A stretch of DNA of 64,000 bases. It comes from Coprinopsis marcescibilis. Lineage: Eukaryota > Basidiomycota > Agaricomycetes > Agaricales > Psathyrellaceae. Of the stretch, positions 10,370-21,200 are shown piece by piece. The position numbers were made by a program, and so were the translations under genes. The stretch covers positions 1 through 64,000 of the forward strand of contig ML210257.1 of assembly GCA_004369085.1 (NCBI GenBank). The letters run 5' to 3'. The notes below the pieces were generated by a model, which saw nothing but the letters and a program-made list of their open reading frames with translations, made no database searches and was not told the DNA's origin. Numbering within the stretch: the first letter of the stretch is position 1; the number at the start of each line of letters is the position of its first letter.

Positions 10370-11562
10370 GGTGGGTGAGCGTGACAGTGGAAATGAGCAA
10401 AGGCGAGGCAGATTGCGGATACTGTAAGATGGTAGACATCCTGGCTGTAGCAGTGCTTTTATATCCAGCATTCCGGTTCCGGGATCACCGTTTCGTTTTC
10501 CCGATACTGACTCTGAGAATGCGGGCCCGCATGTATACACGTTTTATCCTTGATGAGAGAGAATTGTTCTGCTAAAGTGCTGAGTGATCATTACGACAGC
10601 TCGTGGAGAAAGGCTCCCCACCTGGAAACTGCGGTTGATCATGAGGGTCAGTCCTACATAAAGTGTTAGGTTAGTAGCAAATCGCTGGCTTCCTGCTGTG
10701 CTTTTACAGAATCCTGTTCGCCTGACCCCTTCTATGTAGGCACTCAAGTGCCTTTTCTAAACCGATTTGGCGCCTGAAGTTCCGATTGAATTCTTGAAAC
10801 GAGTCATATGCACAAGCTTTCGGAACACGTCGGTGAGTTCGCGCTGTCAATACATGTATTGCATCAAAATAACTAAGGGAAAGGTGAATAATCAGCAATC
10901 CGTTTGAGTACGGCGGAACGAACGAAAAGATGAGGATTCGGTCATCAAACTATTTATAAGCCCTTGCGTATGCCGGAACCTTGTCCGTGGGTGGCAGGTG
11001 CGCCAAGCCACCTGGCAAGGGTGTCGCGGTCGACTCAGAGCGAAATGAGCGATCTACCCACTGCTCAGCGCTCAGCGTTCAGTGATGAAAGCCCCACGCT
11101 TTAATGTTTGTTGGGATGGACCAATGAACAAAGTAGGAAGTCGATCGAGTTCCGAGTTATTGGGCAGTGGCAACGTAGAGCACCACAATTATGAAAACGA
11201 ACGGAATTTCTGAGTGACCCTTCGTAGGTGGTGACAAAGAAGAGGGGATCCTGATGTATTTGATTCCTAGACTCACATATAGTTGGTGTACAGAGCCTAG
11301 GGCTAGAGCTTAGTAGTCGTCTCAGAAACTGGAGAAAGTCAAGAGTCAAGATTGCGGCCTTGGGCCTTGGCCCAACCTAAGCCCAACGCGGTCACGTGTA
11401 CGCCATTTGTATCGGACAGGGCCACAGGCCCAAATAAGCAGTGAGAGAGAGTCCAGGCCCAGGTTCGAACCTGCCACACTGGAATTTCACGGTACCACCA
11501 GGAACTCTGCGTATTGCACAATTAATCCTGTTTCCTCCAGCGTCCTTTCACCATCAAACATA
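10370..11562. other. intergenic between EH1 and F-box pseudogene
   Basis: No gene is seen in 1.2 kb. The part next to 10370 must be the EH1 promoter. Near 11460 lies a tRNA-type B-box palindrome, listed separately. Confidence 0.4.
11460..11473. repeat. palindrome matching a tRNA B box
   Basis: A perfect 14-bp palindrome contains GGTTCGAACCT, which fits the RNA polymerase III internal B box. On the minus strand GTTCCTGGTGGTACC, about 40 nt upstream, is a loose A-box match. No cloverleaf can be folded, so at most this is a tRNA-derived repeat (SINE) relic. Confidence 0.25.
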
Positions 11563-13310
11563 ATGCTCAATAGCATTCCGCCAGAACTCCTTTTAAAGAT
11601 TGCAGCGAGCCTACCGTTGTTCGCGAAGCTTTCGATGATCCTATCGTTGCTGTCTAATCGCCAATTTAGACCGAGCTGATCTTGAAGGACGAAGAACGTG
11701 CGCACTCGGCCCCCAGCAGATAGCAGGAGACCCTCAGAAAGGGCACAACATTACAGGGATCTACATTCGCTCGGAGTTCACGAAAAATCAAACAAATGAC
11801 GATGAGGAAGACTCTGATGGCGAAAGATTGGACGACGACGAGAAGCGAATTGGCCCCAATGTCTTAACGAGGCTGGAAGCTGTCGTGAGTGAAGGATATC
11901 TTCTGACGCTGAAGAGGTTGAAGGTCTTCATTTTTTTGGAGATGGCTGGGTAGACAATGCAACTCTCGTTACCATCCCTATCCAGGACTTCAACATGGGT
12001 GGTGAGACAGTCTCAAATATCATTGCCCGAGGCTACGCATAATTGCGTTCACAAGCGTGAAGACCCAGGATCTCTTTGGCTTTCACATGGACAAGGGGGA
12101 GTTCCCTGCCATGGTAGGAGGCATGCTCGAATGCAGAGTGCGTTATGATTACCGGCCTCCCCCCGACGATATGTCTCAAATTCTTATCGCAACAGAACGT
12201 TACGAGCTTTACTCTGGAAATATAAGACGGCGGGTTTTATACATTTGACGACAAATGAAGATGTCATTACGTTCATTTGGCCCGAGTCTGGAAGAACCGA
12301 ACCTGGTGACAGGACCCGATGGCAGGATGTTGGATGTAACCCCGCTTCTGCAATTCAACTACCCAGCTCTAAATTCGGTTTCGATCCGGAATTTTAACAT
12401 GTATGCAGGAGACATGGAAACCAATATGTCATTCTGGACGCGCCATCCCACCCTGGAGTCTATCGAATTTCAAGAGCAGGAATACTTGATTGACTCGGAG
12501 GATGTGGCTGGTGTCCAGGATTCCCTGCCCAATCTGAAGCATTTTAGAGTGAGAATTTTCCTACCTCTCGGTCTGAATCAAGCTCTAACTACCGCACAGG
12601 CGCATTTCAAGGACGTGCGGATGCTTGTCTCTCTGCTTCACGACTGACAAGTCTTTCAACCTACTGTTACAACTTTGTTAAAGTGCAAGTGCCCTGCACC
12701 TTTTTGCAAGAAAGATGTCCATATCTCAATAGTCTTACTGTAAACTACCTCTGGGATGACCTTTTTGGATTTGGACCATCTGGAAGGAGCGGACTGGACA
12801 GACGAGAGTGCCAGTGATTCGGATGGCGGAGCAGCTTCTGGCGGTGAACTTTCCTTCAGCCTGTAGAACATGTCACTCGTACCGCCCGAACCTCGAGGGA
12901 CTCGCATGGATACAGGATGTGACAAACGGAGATGTATATGTCAGTGATCCACTCGCACACCGCCTGTATAACGACTGACGCTTGTCCTCCAGGAACTAAT
13001 GAATGCCCACCTCCCACGTTTCCCAAGTTAAAACGGTTCTTCTATCACGGAGAGCTTCAGAACAACTGTGACGCAGGCGAACTGGATGAAGCAGAGAGGT
13101 GGATTATACGAAGAAGAATGCTCGCAAAATGTGCTGAAATATGTCCGTTGCTGGAGACAGTATGCCCTCCGCATCCAAATGAGACGCTCTCAGAGCACCA
13201 AGCATGGCACTACCGCCCCCTTTTCTCAAGAATTAATATCCATTAATAATATCAGATGGTACAGGCTCTACTTGCGCCTGGTTGGCGCCCGGATCAACGG
13301 TCATTGTTAG
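11563..13310 (+). pseudogene. F-box/LRR-like protein pseudogene
   Basis: It starts with an F-box-like segment (MLNSIPPELLLKIAASLPLF) and continues as fragments in changing frames: LKDEERA, NITGIYIRSEF, DLFGFHM, LLQFNYPALNSVSIRN, FWTRHPTLESIEF, LTSLSTYCYNF and FPKLKRFFYHGEL. These match, in the same order, the pseudogene at 41.4-43.2 kb on the other strand. Damage includes a deletion after SNRQFR that removes the segment before LKDEERA and shifts frame, stops in the next part, and a one-base loss at 12647 where HD-stop replaces RLTSL. Intact relatives would pair an F-box, which recruits SCF ubiquitin ligase, with leucine-rich repeats. The 3' limit is approximate. Confidence 0.7.
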
Positions 13311-14276
13311 TACGAGAATTGCGCAGGAGGAAACCTCAGACAGCTGGCTTCTTTAGAAGTAGTGGTGCTACTGGTTGTGCACTGTAGAGAGGACCTTGGG
13401 TTTTGACACTGCAGATAATAGTTGTAGTGTCAAAATCCAATGTAAAGACCATGCCTTGCACTGGGGGGTATAAGTAACGAGCCAATTACGGCGGAAGGCA
13501 GAATGTTGTGTGCGCTTGCTTGGAGCAGAGTCAAACAACCTCATCTTTATGCTTGCACCCGAGGGCCATTGCTTTGATACCACTATGGTCAATTTCTTAC
13601 GAACAGCGACGAGCCTCGACGAGCTCTGGAACTGCGCTGCCAAAGCTCACAACATATATGAAGCAAATGGGGCTCACGAGCGAGTTAAGATTTTTGCGAG
13701 TGACATACACACCCCGACGTTCCAACCCGATTCTGAGCAACGCCGCCATTTTATCTGATCCTGCGATAGTCAGTGAACGTTTAACCATCGGAATGTGTCA
13801 GGAAATTCGGCTGGAGAAAGAAATCCGGCTCTCAGGGGGTGGTACTATTGAGTGTTTCCCTCTGGTTTGAGCACGCCTGAGGTGCGATTTTGTCTGTCTA
13901 ACCTGAGGACTTTATGATTAACAATTTCTCATGGTAGTGCATAAATGAAACATAACCAGTTACTCAGAAGCATGGAACTATATTGATTCACCTCAATCAC
14001 AGCAGTTGAACGTTGAACGTTGATGTCTCATCTCTGCCGCGACCCAATCCCGAGACTCAGTACCCAATATTTGTGCAGTGTGCCTCCATGGTCTATGCCA
14101 CACAGTTTCTGGATGCATTTGTTGAATACAACTTCGTGATCATAACGTTGGGTTTCACTCGATGCTATGAGAACGACCCTAAACAACCTGTTCGTCGCGC
14201 AAGAAATCAGCCGCCTCCAATCCAGCTTACAGGGAAGATAGTTAGTCCGCCATGCTATGCTCTTGACTCAACAAAC
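13311..14276. other. intergenic
   Basis: Short open frames only, none resembling a known family. It lies between two pseudogenes and may hold further decayed sequence. Confidence 0.4.
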
Positions 14277-15524
14277 TCACACATCTGGCCCAGGCAGTGG
14301 GTATGGCTACAAACATCCTCTCAGCATGTCTAGCTTCAATCGATCGCGAAGGGCAACTCACAACGCTCTTGTCTGCACAGTCCATGTTAAAATGTTCTCT
14401 TCGCCCCAATGACACACGACTCATCATTCCGCAAATCGAACGTCATCCGTTAAAGTCGCTGTCAGCGATGGCCAACTATTCACAAAGCTCCTCCGACATA
14501 CCTGGTGACTCTGGAGTGTATGCTCCCGGGAAGGACACGAACGAAGTTGGAAACGCGGCCCCGTTTCCAATTACTTGAACCTAGATGCATACTGGATATA
14601 TTTGCACTCCGGGGTATTTCTCAGCTTTGGGCCACGCTCGTCAGACGTGGGACGTCGCAGGTGTCTGTACTCGACCTGTACACTTACCGCGATGCAGTGC
14701 GATCCTTTGGGCGAGCTCAAAAACAACCATGGAAAAGTGATGATCAATTGCTCACCATTCGTGCCGAACCAGGTACTGTCCCAGAGAGTAGATTGGGAGG
14801 AATGCGGAACTCGTACGGCCTCGAAACAAAACGTCCTGGGGTCTGCAGCCCATTCACCTTCCGCATTCTTCCCGTGATGTTTGGTTTTAAACCAGACAGC
14901 ACTGATATAAATCAGAATTAGTGTGGCATCGAACTGGCTCTCAGCCTTACTGGGTGCCAGGATTCCATCGTGTCACATCGACACCCGCAGGGGCCCTCGC
15001 ATGTATGTGATGAAGGGACCTTGGTGGTCGGTAAATGGTGGACTTTGCTAGCGAAGCGTGATCGTTCCTCCTGCGCGAATCGCTCCAGACAAAGCAGCAG
15101 GTTCGGTAAAGTAGTTCTTTGCTGTATTCCCGTTGCATTGCACACTGTTGACGTTTACTCGCAGAATTAGACACTGTCGCCAAGAAGGACAAACCCTCGA
15201 CGCACTCTATCAATGCCAGATCCTCCACCGGATCTGAGCCAGTTCTCGTCAGATTATGGGCTTGACTAGTGTATGCGGTATGGGAGACTGACCGATTTCA
15301 GGGAATTTTCGAACGATCAGCTTCCTCGGCGGTTGGTGGAATCTGACTCAGTTACCACTATCTGTCCTGGGAAAAGGAGTGACCGGTCTGCTCACGGATC
15401 GTTGAATGGTGCATACCCAGAGTACTGGGTAGTGTCTAAGCTGACCTCCCAGACGTATCCATGCCCCTACGCAGTCGAACATCCACCAAGTAACCTGATT
15501 GCTGCTCCCAGCTTAAAAAACCAT
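14277..15524 (-). pseudogene. AA9 monooxygenase pseudogene, full length
   Basis: The whole AA9 exon series can be followed on the minus strand: mature start [105 protein letters not shown] and PGPDV. Lesions are a TAG before the mature start (unless an acceptor), TAG replacing the Trp of LEWLN, a one-base deletion after TYM, another frameshift before QYLVRHEW, and TAG replacing Gln in YPVCIQ. The start ATG (15522-15524) is out of frame across a T run. The multiple independent lesions leave no doubt that it is dead, while intron borders are still recognisable, so decay is fairly recent. Confidence 0.85.
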
Positions 15525-15927
15525 CTAACGCCAACAATCACGATGAAATGCAAGCTTTTGGGCGAAATACCTTGCAGCAGGTCAGTTACAACCAGCAACT
15601 TCCGAGGTCGTTATCCTGATGGAAGATTGTTATTTAGTCGATGCCAACCCCGAACCTTTCGCATAATTTGCACCAAGGCTTCACATCCCCGAATTCAATG
15701 ACATCCATGACGATCATTGCATACTACCGGTTCTAATTTAGCCGATCTGAAGATCAGAGAGAAAATGTCTATAATAAGTCTTCGTTAATCCTGAAACCCG
15801 CTGACCCCAGATTGCAAACTAGGCAAGTTCTTCTTGCGCATGTCGCTATGGCTGAGAAAATTGCTTCAGCAACGTCTAGTCGCCATCTGAGCGGGGGTTA
15901 CGCATAACGATCTGGTGTGTCAAACAA

Positions 15928-16718
15928 TTATTCAGTGATAGTTGCAGCCAGAGGAAACCAGTTCGACTCACAGATAAACCGATTGTTTGCACCAATATGT
16001 TCAGCAAACAGCATCTCCAACCAATTCCCCTTCTGAAGACGACTAACAGAAACGTTTGTCCCCCTTGCAATTGCCTCCATCCTCTCCATCTGCACCGCCT
16101 TATCCTCATTCCACCTCTCACTATCCGCTATTACAATATTAATACCCTCCAGATACTTGGTCGTCGAAACAATCAATTTCTTCAAGTTGTCTGCAGTCTT
16201 CCGATCGGAATTGACAATATACCGAATTGTTTTCATGCTGGTGGAACTCAGGATCTCCTGGAGGAAGGAACGGTCGAAGGTCTCGAAGATGCCGGTGTAG
16301 CAATCGAGACTGACGAAGATTTTGGCGGGGCAGATAGGACCGAGACCTGGCCCCAACGTCAGATACTTGAGTGACTTGGGGAGCGTCCATTCGAAGGCGC
16401 GCCACCGTTCCGGCCGGAAATCGTGGTACAGCATTGTGAGCCTCTCGAGATTTTTGCAGAGCCAAACGAGATGGGAGATGGTCCCGGTTGGGTTGTCGGT
16501 GCTGGACCCGTTGACGTTCCAGCCGCACGAATCATGAGGGGTCGACCCGATCCAGAGGCTGCGTATGAATTGAAAGTTGCGGCTGCGATGGTGCATGACA
16601 TCATGTGAAGCTACGAATCTGCGTATCGTGGCGAGGTCGGTTAAGGTGATGGAGTGGTAGATGAGGGGGACAAGCCAGGCGTGCGTGGTTCTGCATACGA
16701 GGAGTATGTTGATGTGAG
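15928..16718 (-). CDS. F-box/LRR-like hypothetical protein, 5' end unresolved
   Basis: An open minus frame of at least 250 codons ends at TAA 15928. Its upstream part INILLVCRTTHAWLVPLIYHSITLTD resembles the region after the F-box in many basidiomycete F-box-like proteins. Further on come VWLCKNLERLTMLYHDF and LPKSLKYLTLGPG, which look like degenerate leucine-rich repeats, and YLEGINIVIADSERWNEDKA near the end. The Met at 16596 is unlikely to be the real start, because the frame continues upstream with conserved-looking text to an acceptor-like CCCCAG near 16718. The first exon with the F-box core was not found. The family would suggest a substrate adaptor for ubiquitin ligase, but that is inference; the protein is not clearly recognised. 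Confidence 0.6.
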
Positions 16719-17315
16719 TGCCTGGGGACTCTGTCGAGTGGAGGAAAACTGATGCTTGTCAACGACATTTGCAGTCTTGTGAAGGAATGTATCTCTCACT
16801 CTGGTGTAATAAGAACAGTGATAGATAGCCTTAGCTCATCGTTTGGGTACGACGCGGTTGATTGGTACCTTTCGAAGTAATTCAACCGGAAGGAATGAAT
16901 CCATGTCGTGTTCAACCTCGGCTGCTCTGTTGCAATGGCTATGTGTTGGCGTAAAGGGAAAGGGTCGACACGCGCACTGTGCGAAACATCCTCATTACCG
17001 TTTGATGAAACGGCAGAAAATGATGATAGATCCTTGTGCGCGTCTGCTGGTATGTATGTCATATACCGAGCTTGCTGACACAACTCTTCAACATTATCAT
17101 TGGCTGGTTGGTTTTGCTCCCGTTGATACCGCAAGCAAATGTTAAAAGATGCGATTTGTCGCGGTTCTCAACTCTATGTAAGTAAGTAATCGTCAAAGGG
17201 CTTCGTGAGTAAAGTACGTTTTCATCAAGCCGTAATGGGTTGAAAGCAAAGCTGTCCATGTCTGGCTCAAGCCTCCAGAGCGCGCCTTTCCAAGCTCTCC
17301 TTCCTCTATCTGAGC
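16719..17315. other. intergenic, probably 5' exon or promoter of the hypothetical gene
   Basis: It should contain the missing first exon of the minus-strand hypothetical gene, but I could not identify an F-box start. The rest lies 3' of the MAPEG gene. Confidence 0.35.
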
Positions 17316-18233
17316 CTATGGTGACTTTGAGTTCGAGTCGTTGATGAGTTTGTTGGCAGATTTGAAGATAATGGTCATGGGGATTGCTACACGGGGTCGG
17401 CATGCGAAATCAGTAACAGGTCCAAGTTAATTGAAAAACGTTACCCACCCAAGGCAGAGAAGAATATAATGGTTCTGGTTCCCAAGCTCTCATCAGTTTC
17501 CCATCGTCACATTCCTTTTCAAAAAGATGAAACGTACCGCAAGTAACTAGTCCCAACTCTGGTCTGGTTGATGTAGACGTGGTTGAACGCCAGACGAAGG
17601 CCAACGCTAAAACACAAATGCAACGTTCTAGTAGTGGCTTGAGATCGCGAAGGATCACTTACTATGCGATCGAGAGGGTATTCATAGTCCTGGCCTCCAA
17701 CCCCGCAAAGTTTCCTGCAAGCTAATTTCGTCCTCTTTAGATCGCTCTCCAGGCAGACCTCGAACGTGCCCAACTCACCACTGCCGCAAACCAGATAGGT
17801 AGGTTCTCGTTTCCGTTGTAATGGGCTCCCTCGTAACGGGCTATCCGTGCAACCAACTCGGCCGATATGCCGGCTGTCATTGCAACGCGAGCTGCATTCC
17901 CGCGAGGGGCGACACTAAAGGGTATTCCAGGACGGGTCGGTACGAGAACGGGGTAGGTGATAATTTTGTCTGACGCACTTGTCATATCCGACGGTGCTCT
18001 CCACAGCCAGGGTCTACAATCAGGGGGAGAAGATGAGCATCCCATTAAAGATCTTGCGCCAAGAGTAGCTGGGAATCGGCACAACTGCTGGTACGCACCT
18101 TCAAGAAGCTGGGGTAGAACGCAGTGACCCATACCGCTGGAATGGAGAACAGGGACAGCGGGCTGTCGAGCTTGGAGAGGATGGTATTGCTGAGGGAAAA
18201 CCAGTCGGGCATTTTGATGGGCGAAGGATACAT
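17316..18233 (-). CDS. MAPEG family membrane protein
   Basis: MAPEG proteins are small multi-span membrane enzymes of glutathione and eicosanoid chemistry. Exons join in phase as: (MYPSPIK)MPDWFSLSNTIL...AFYPSFLK, TLAVESTVGYD, NVAPRGNAARVA...AELVARIARYEGAHYNGNENLPIWFAAV, LAGNFAGLEARTMNTLSIA, YVGLRLAFNHVYINQT...LR, TIIFFSAL, and IPMTIIFKSANKLI. The motif R-x-E-x-A-x-x-N-G-x-E is present as RYEGAHYNGNE, and the NVxYIxQT-like end of helix 3 appears as NHVYINQT. Four hydrophobic helices are visible and the length, about 165 residues, fits. The acceptor TTAG before CTTGCAGG was chosen because it alone keeps LAGNFAGL in frame. The start could be 18233 or 18212. Likely in the ER membrane; specific activity unknown. 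Confidence 0.82.
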
Positions 18234-21200
18234 ATGGTGTGGCAGCGGATGTGGAGGGGGCTTATATATGATTTGGGCATGTGAATGGCCCCCGGGGACT
18301 ACAATGATGTTTACTCAACTTCTCCCCGAGCCTGTCACTACACAATATGTATGAGCAAGGTCAGAAGTTTAAACTTTGTCGGCCCTGCTTTTAATTTAGA
18401 AGCGATAATTGGACAAAGGTGGATGCGATCTCGTAATGACAGCTCGTAATGTGCCATGTATCCGAGAATATTCCATAGCACTTCAAGTTGAGTTTGGAGA
18501 CGGGGGTGTGTGTTGCGAGATACAATTTCGGTGTATTGTGGGCATTCCGACCGAAAGTGAATCAAACGCGTATACATGGCGATGTTTGCGTCAAACTGAC
18601 ATGATGAGATGTATGTATGGGAACATGGTAGGCTATTCGGAAACTCTAGGGACGAAGCAAGCACTCGGAGAGAGGCGTCGTTAAGGTGGCGACGAATCGG
18701 AGGTCGTCGCGGTCGGTGATTGAAGTGGATGAGGAGACAGCCGCAAGCGGACTAAGGGTTGGAAAAGCCTTCGAGAAGCAAAACGTTACTGAAATCAGGG
18801 TACTAATGTAACACCAGAGGGTATGTATGATGCTTCCAAAAGTCCGGAAGACACATCGCGGAAAGAACGAAGCGCTGTTTCTTGGAGCAAGTTGTTTACT
18901 TCGAAACAAATGTTGAAGCTTGAAGGCCCAAGGTATCAATCCATTGTCTAAATAACTCGGTCAGATGGTGCCATCAAATCACCTGCAAGCTACTTTGTCC
19001 TCTTTCTGGTACTGGAAAGAATTGTCGCCATCAAGAGTCGCGGATTAGCCAAAGCCCGAGAGAGGCGAACTGTGCAGCACATCTGATTCAGACTTAAATT
19101 GAAACAACTAAACAAACAACAGATAAATGGACCCTGTTCAATTACCTAGGAGCTGCTGGGTCTATCTTGAGAGCCTGTGAGCTAAATTATAGAAGATTGG
19201 TGATGCAGACTGTCAGGAAGCACAAACGTGGCATGGGCTGCAGCTTCGTTGGGCGCTTATATCTGAATTGCCTTTCTGAGTTATCTACCACCAAAATCAA
19301 ATTAACCTGATATTCTCAACCTCTCAGCCTTCACGTTACTCGTATGAAATTTATCTGGCACTTACTCGGCAGACATATGGCATTCGGAATACACAGGAAA
19401 TAAGAATGGACTACATACTGATCTGTTATCGTATTTTAGTAAATCAACTCGGACGCGATGTCAGCACACTAGCGCAAATCGCTCGTGCTGTGCAGATAAG
19501 GACGTATGTTTAAGCCCTAAACTTTAATCGAGTTATTTCTGTTAGGTATGACGTCTAAGTAATGGAAGTTTGACATGTATCTTCCTCGTATTTAAACAGC
19601 AGGAATACCAAGCCCAGATCAGCATACCACGGACGGAGCCGATTACTAGTACCCACGTGCGCCGAGGGCAAGCGCAGCGAACGTAACTGACGATATTCAT
19701 ACCCGCGCTTAGACAGCTCTTGACTAGGACGCCGGCTATTAACTCCTGAAGGGCTGTTGGGAGCTGGAGAAGACTACTCAGCGACCTTGAATCACAACGA
19801 CGCCGCTAAACCATTGCCGAGCTCCCTTCAATAGATAAGCGGACCGGCGTTCTGCAGCGCACTCAATATACCGGATGTTATGGCTTCAGAGAATGCCTTT
19901 CAAATAATAATAATATTCACACCGGCTTTCTCCTACTCCCGGACGTCGCGCCTTGGATTCCTTGTGAGGGTGGGGAATCAGCTGGGCGCGGGAGGCGGCG
20001 TGCGTCGACGGAGGCTCTCCGAGTTCAAGTTCGTTATCAGATTTCGGTTCTTTGAGGGGCCAAGAGAGTACTTAGTAGTACATGGAATGTTGTTTGGAGC
20101 GTCCGCAGCAGCACTATCATCGTAGTCGACATGCGTCTTAGCAAGAGCCGTCGGCGGTGGTGCTGCTCTTCGGGAGTCGCCACCGCCGCTGCCACCACAT
20201 CGTATCTTTTCTGATTCGATCTTCCAGCAGCTTCTGGCAGCAGCAGGCTCTGGGTAACTCTCGTTTTTCGGACATTGCATGGCAAGTCTTGAATCTGAGG
20301 CAAAGTAAATTGGAGTTTCGGTGTTTACATTACTATGACAAGTTTGAGTGCTCTGTACTCATCGTTACGTGAGTGATGAGTCAGAAGCATGTCAAACTAT
20401 GTGACTGTATGTACACATGCATATATGTACAGAGTGACAGGGAACAGACAGTGCATCCCGCGAAGGTCATTCAGGGTGTTATGGCACAACTTATAGAGGT
20501 TAGGCTCAAATTGAACTAGGGATTCTTGGATTCTTGGTATGCTCTTGGTATAACGATAACCTCTGCGATCGTTATGAAAGCGATGGCCAAGACGAAGCTA
20601 ATATCTTATCCATCTAATATTCCGAACCACTAGTGGCACTGTGGTTAGAGCAGCACATGTACGTTCGATTCGATCAAGCGTGCGTCGGCGTGGCCGAACC
20701 TTGGGTCCTCAAATAAACAAAGTAAGGGACTTGAATCACAAAGATAGAATTCCAACTGGAAGGAAGAACAAACGGAATCCCATTGGTAATGCGACCATGA
20801 CCTATCGAAGCACTGTCCCGGGATTCGGAATACGGACAAGAAATGTGGGGAAAGAGTCATAGCTGGGCGTAGGGTCTCAGCCCGTCAAGAATTCCATGGG
20901 GTTTCTGTGTACCACTGTGACCAGCTGAGCACGTCCAGAGTGAACGGAGGCGCCGAGGCACGCCGGTGCGCGGAGACAAAGTGGCCAGAGCTGGAGGATG
21001 GCGTCAAAGCTGGGGTGTACCGTGCACTGGGTGCCGTATGTATAGCTTCAGGAGCAGGAGTGTCTGCCACCGCCGAGGCTGAAACCGTTACCCCGCTGGA
21101 GTGCTGAGGATCGTGAAGTTGTGTGAACGTCACCACCAGGACCCCAAGAGACCCCAGACCCCGCTGGTGGCCTACACACCTTCCATCATGCCATACTCAC

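Noticed and set aside
20634..20690. GGCACTGTGGTTAGAGCA followed by GTTCGATTC, like tRNA A and B boxes
   Set aside because: The boxes are only about 20 nt apart and no cloverleaf folds; at best a repeat relic.
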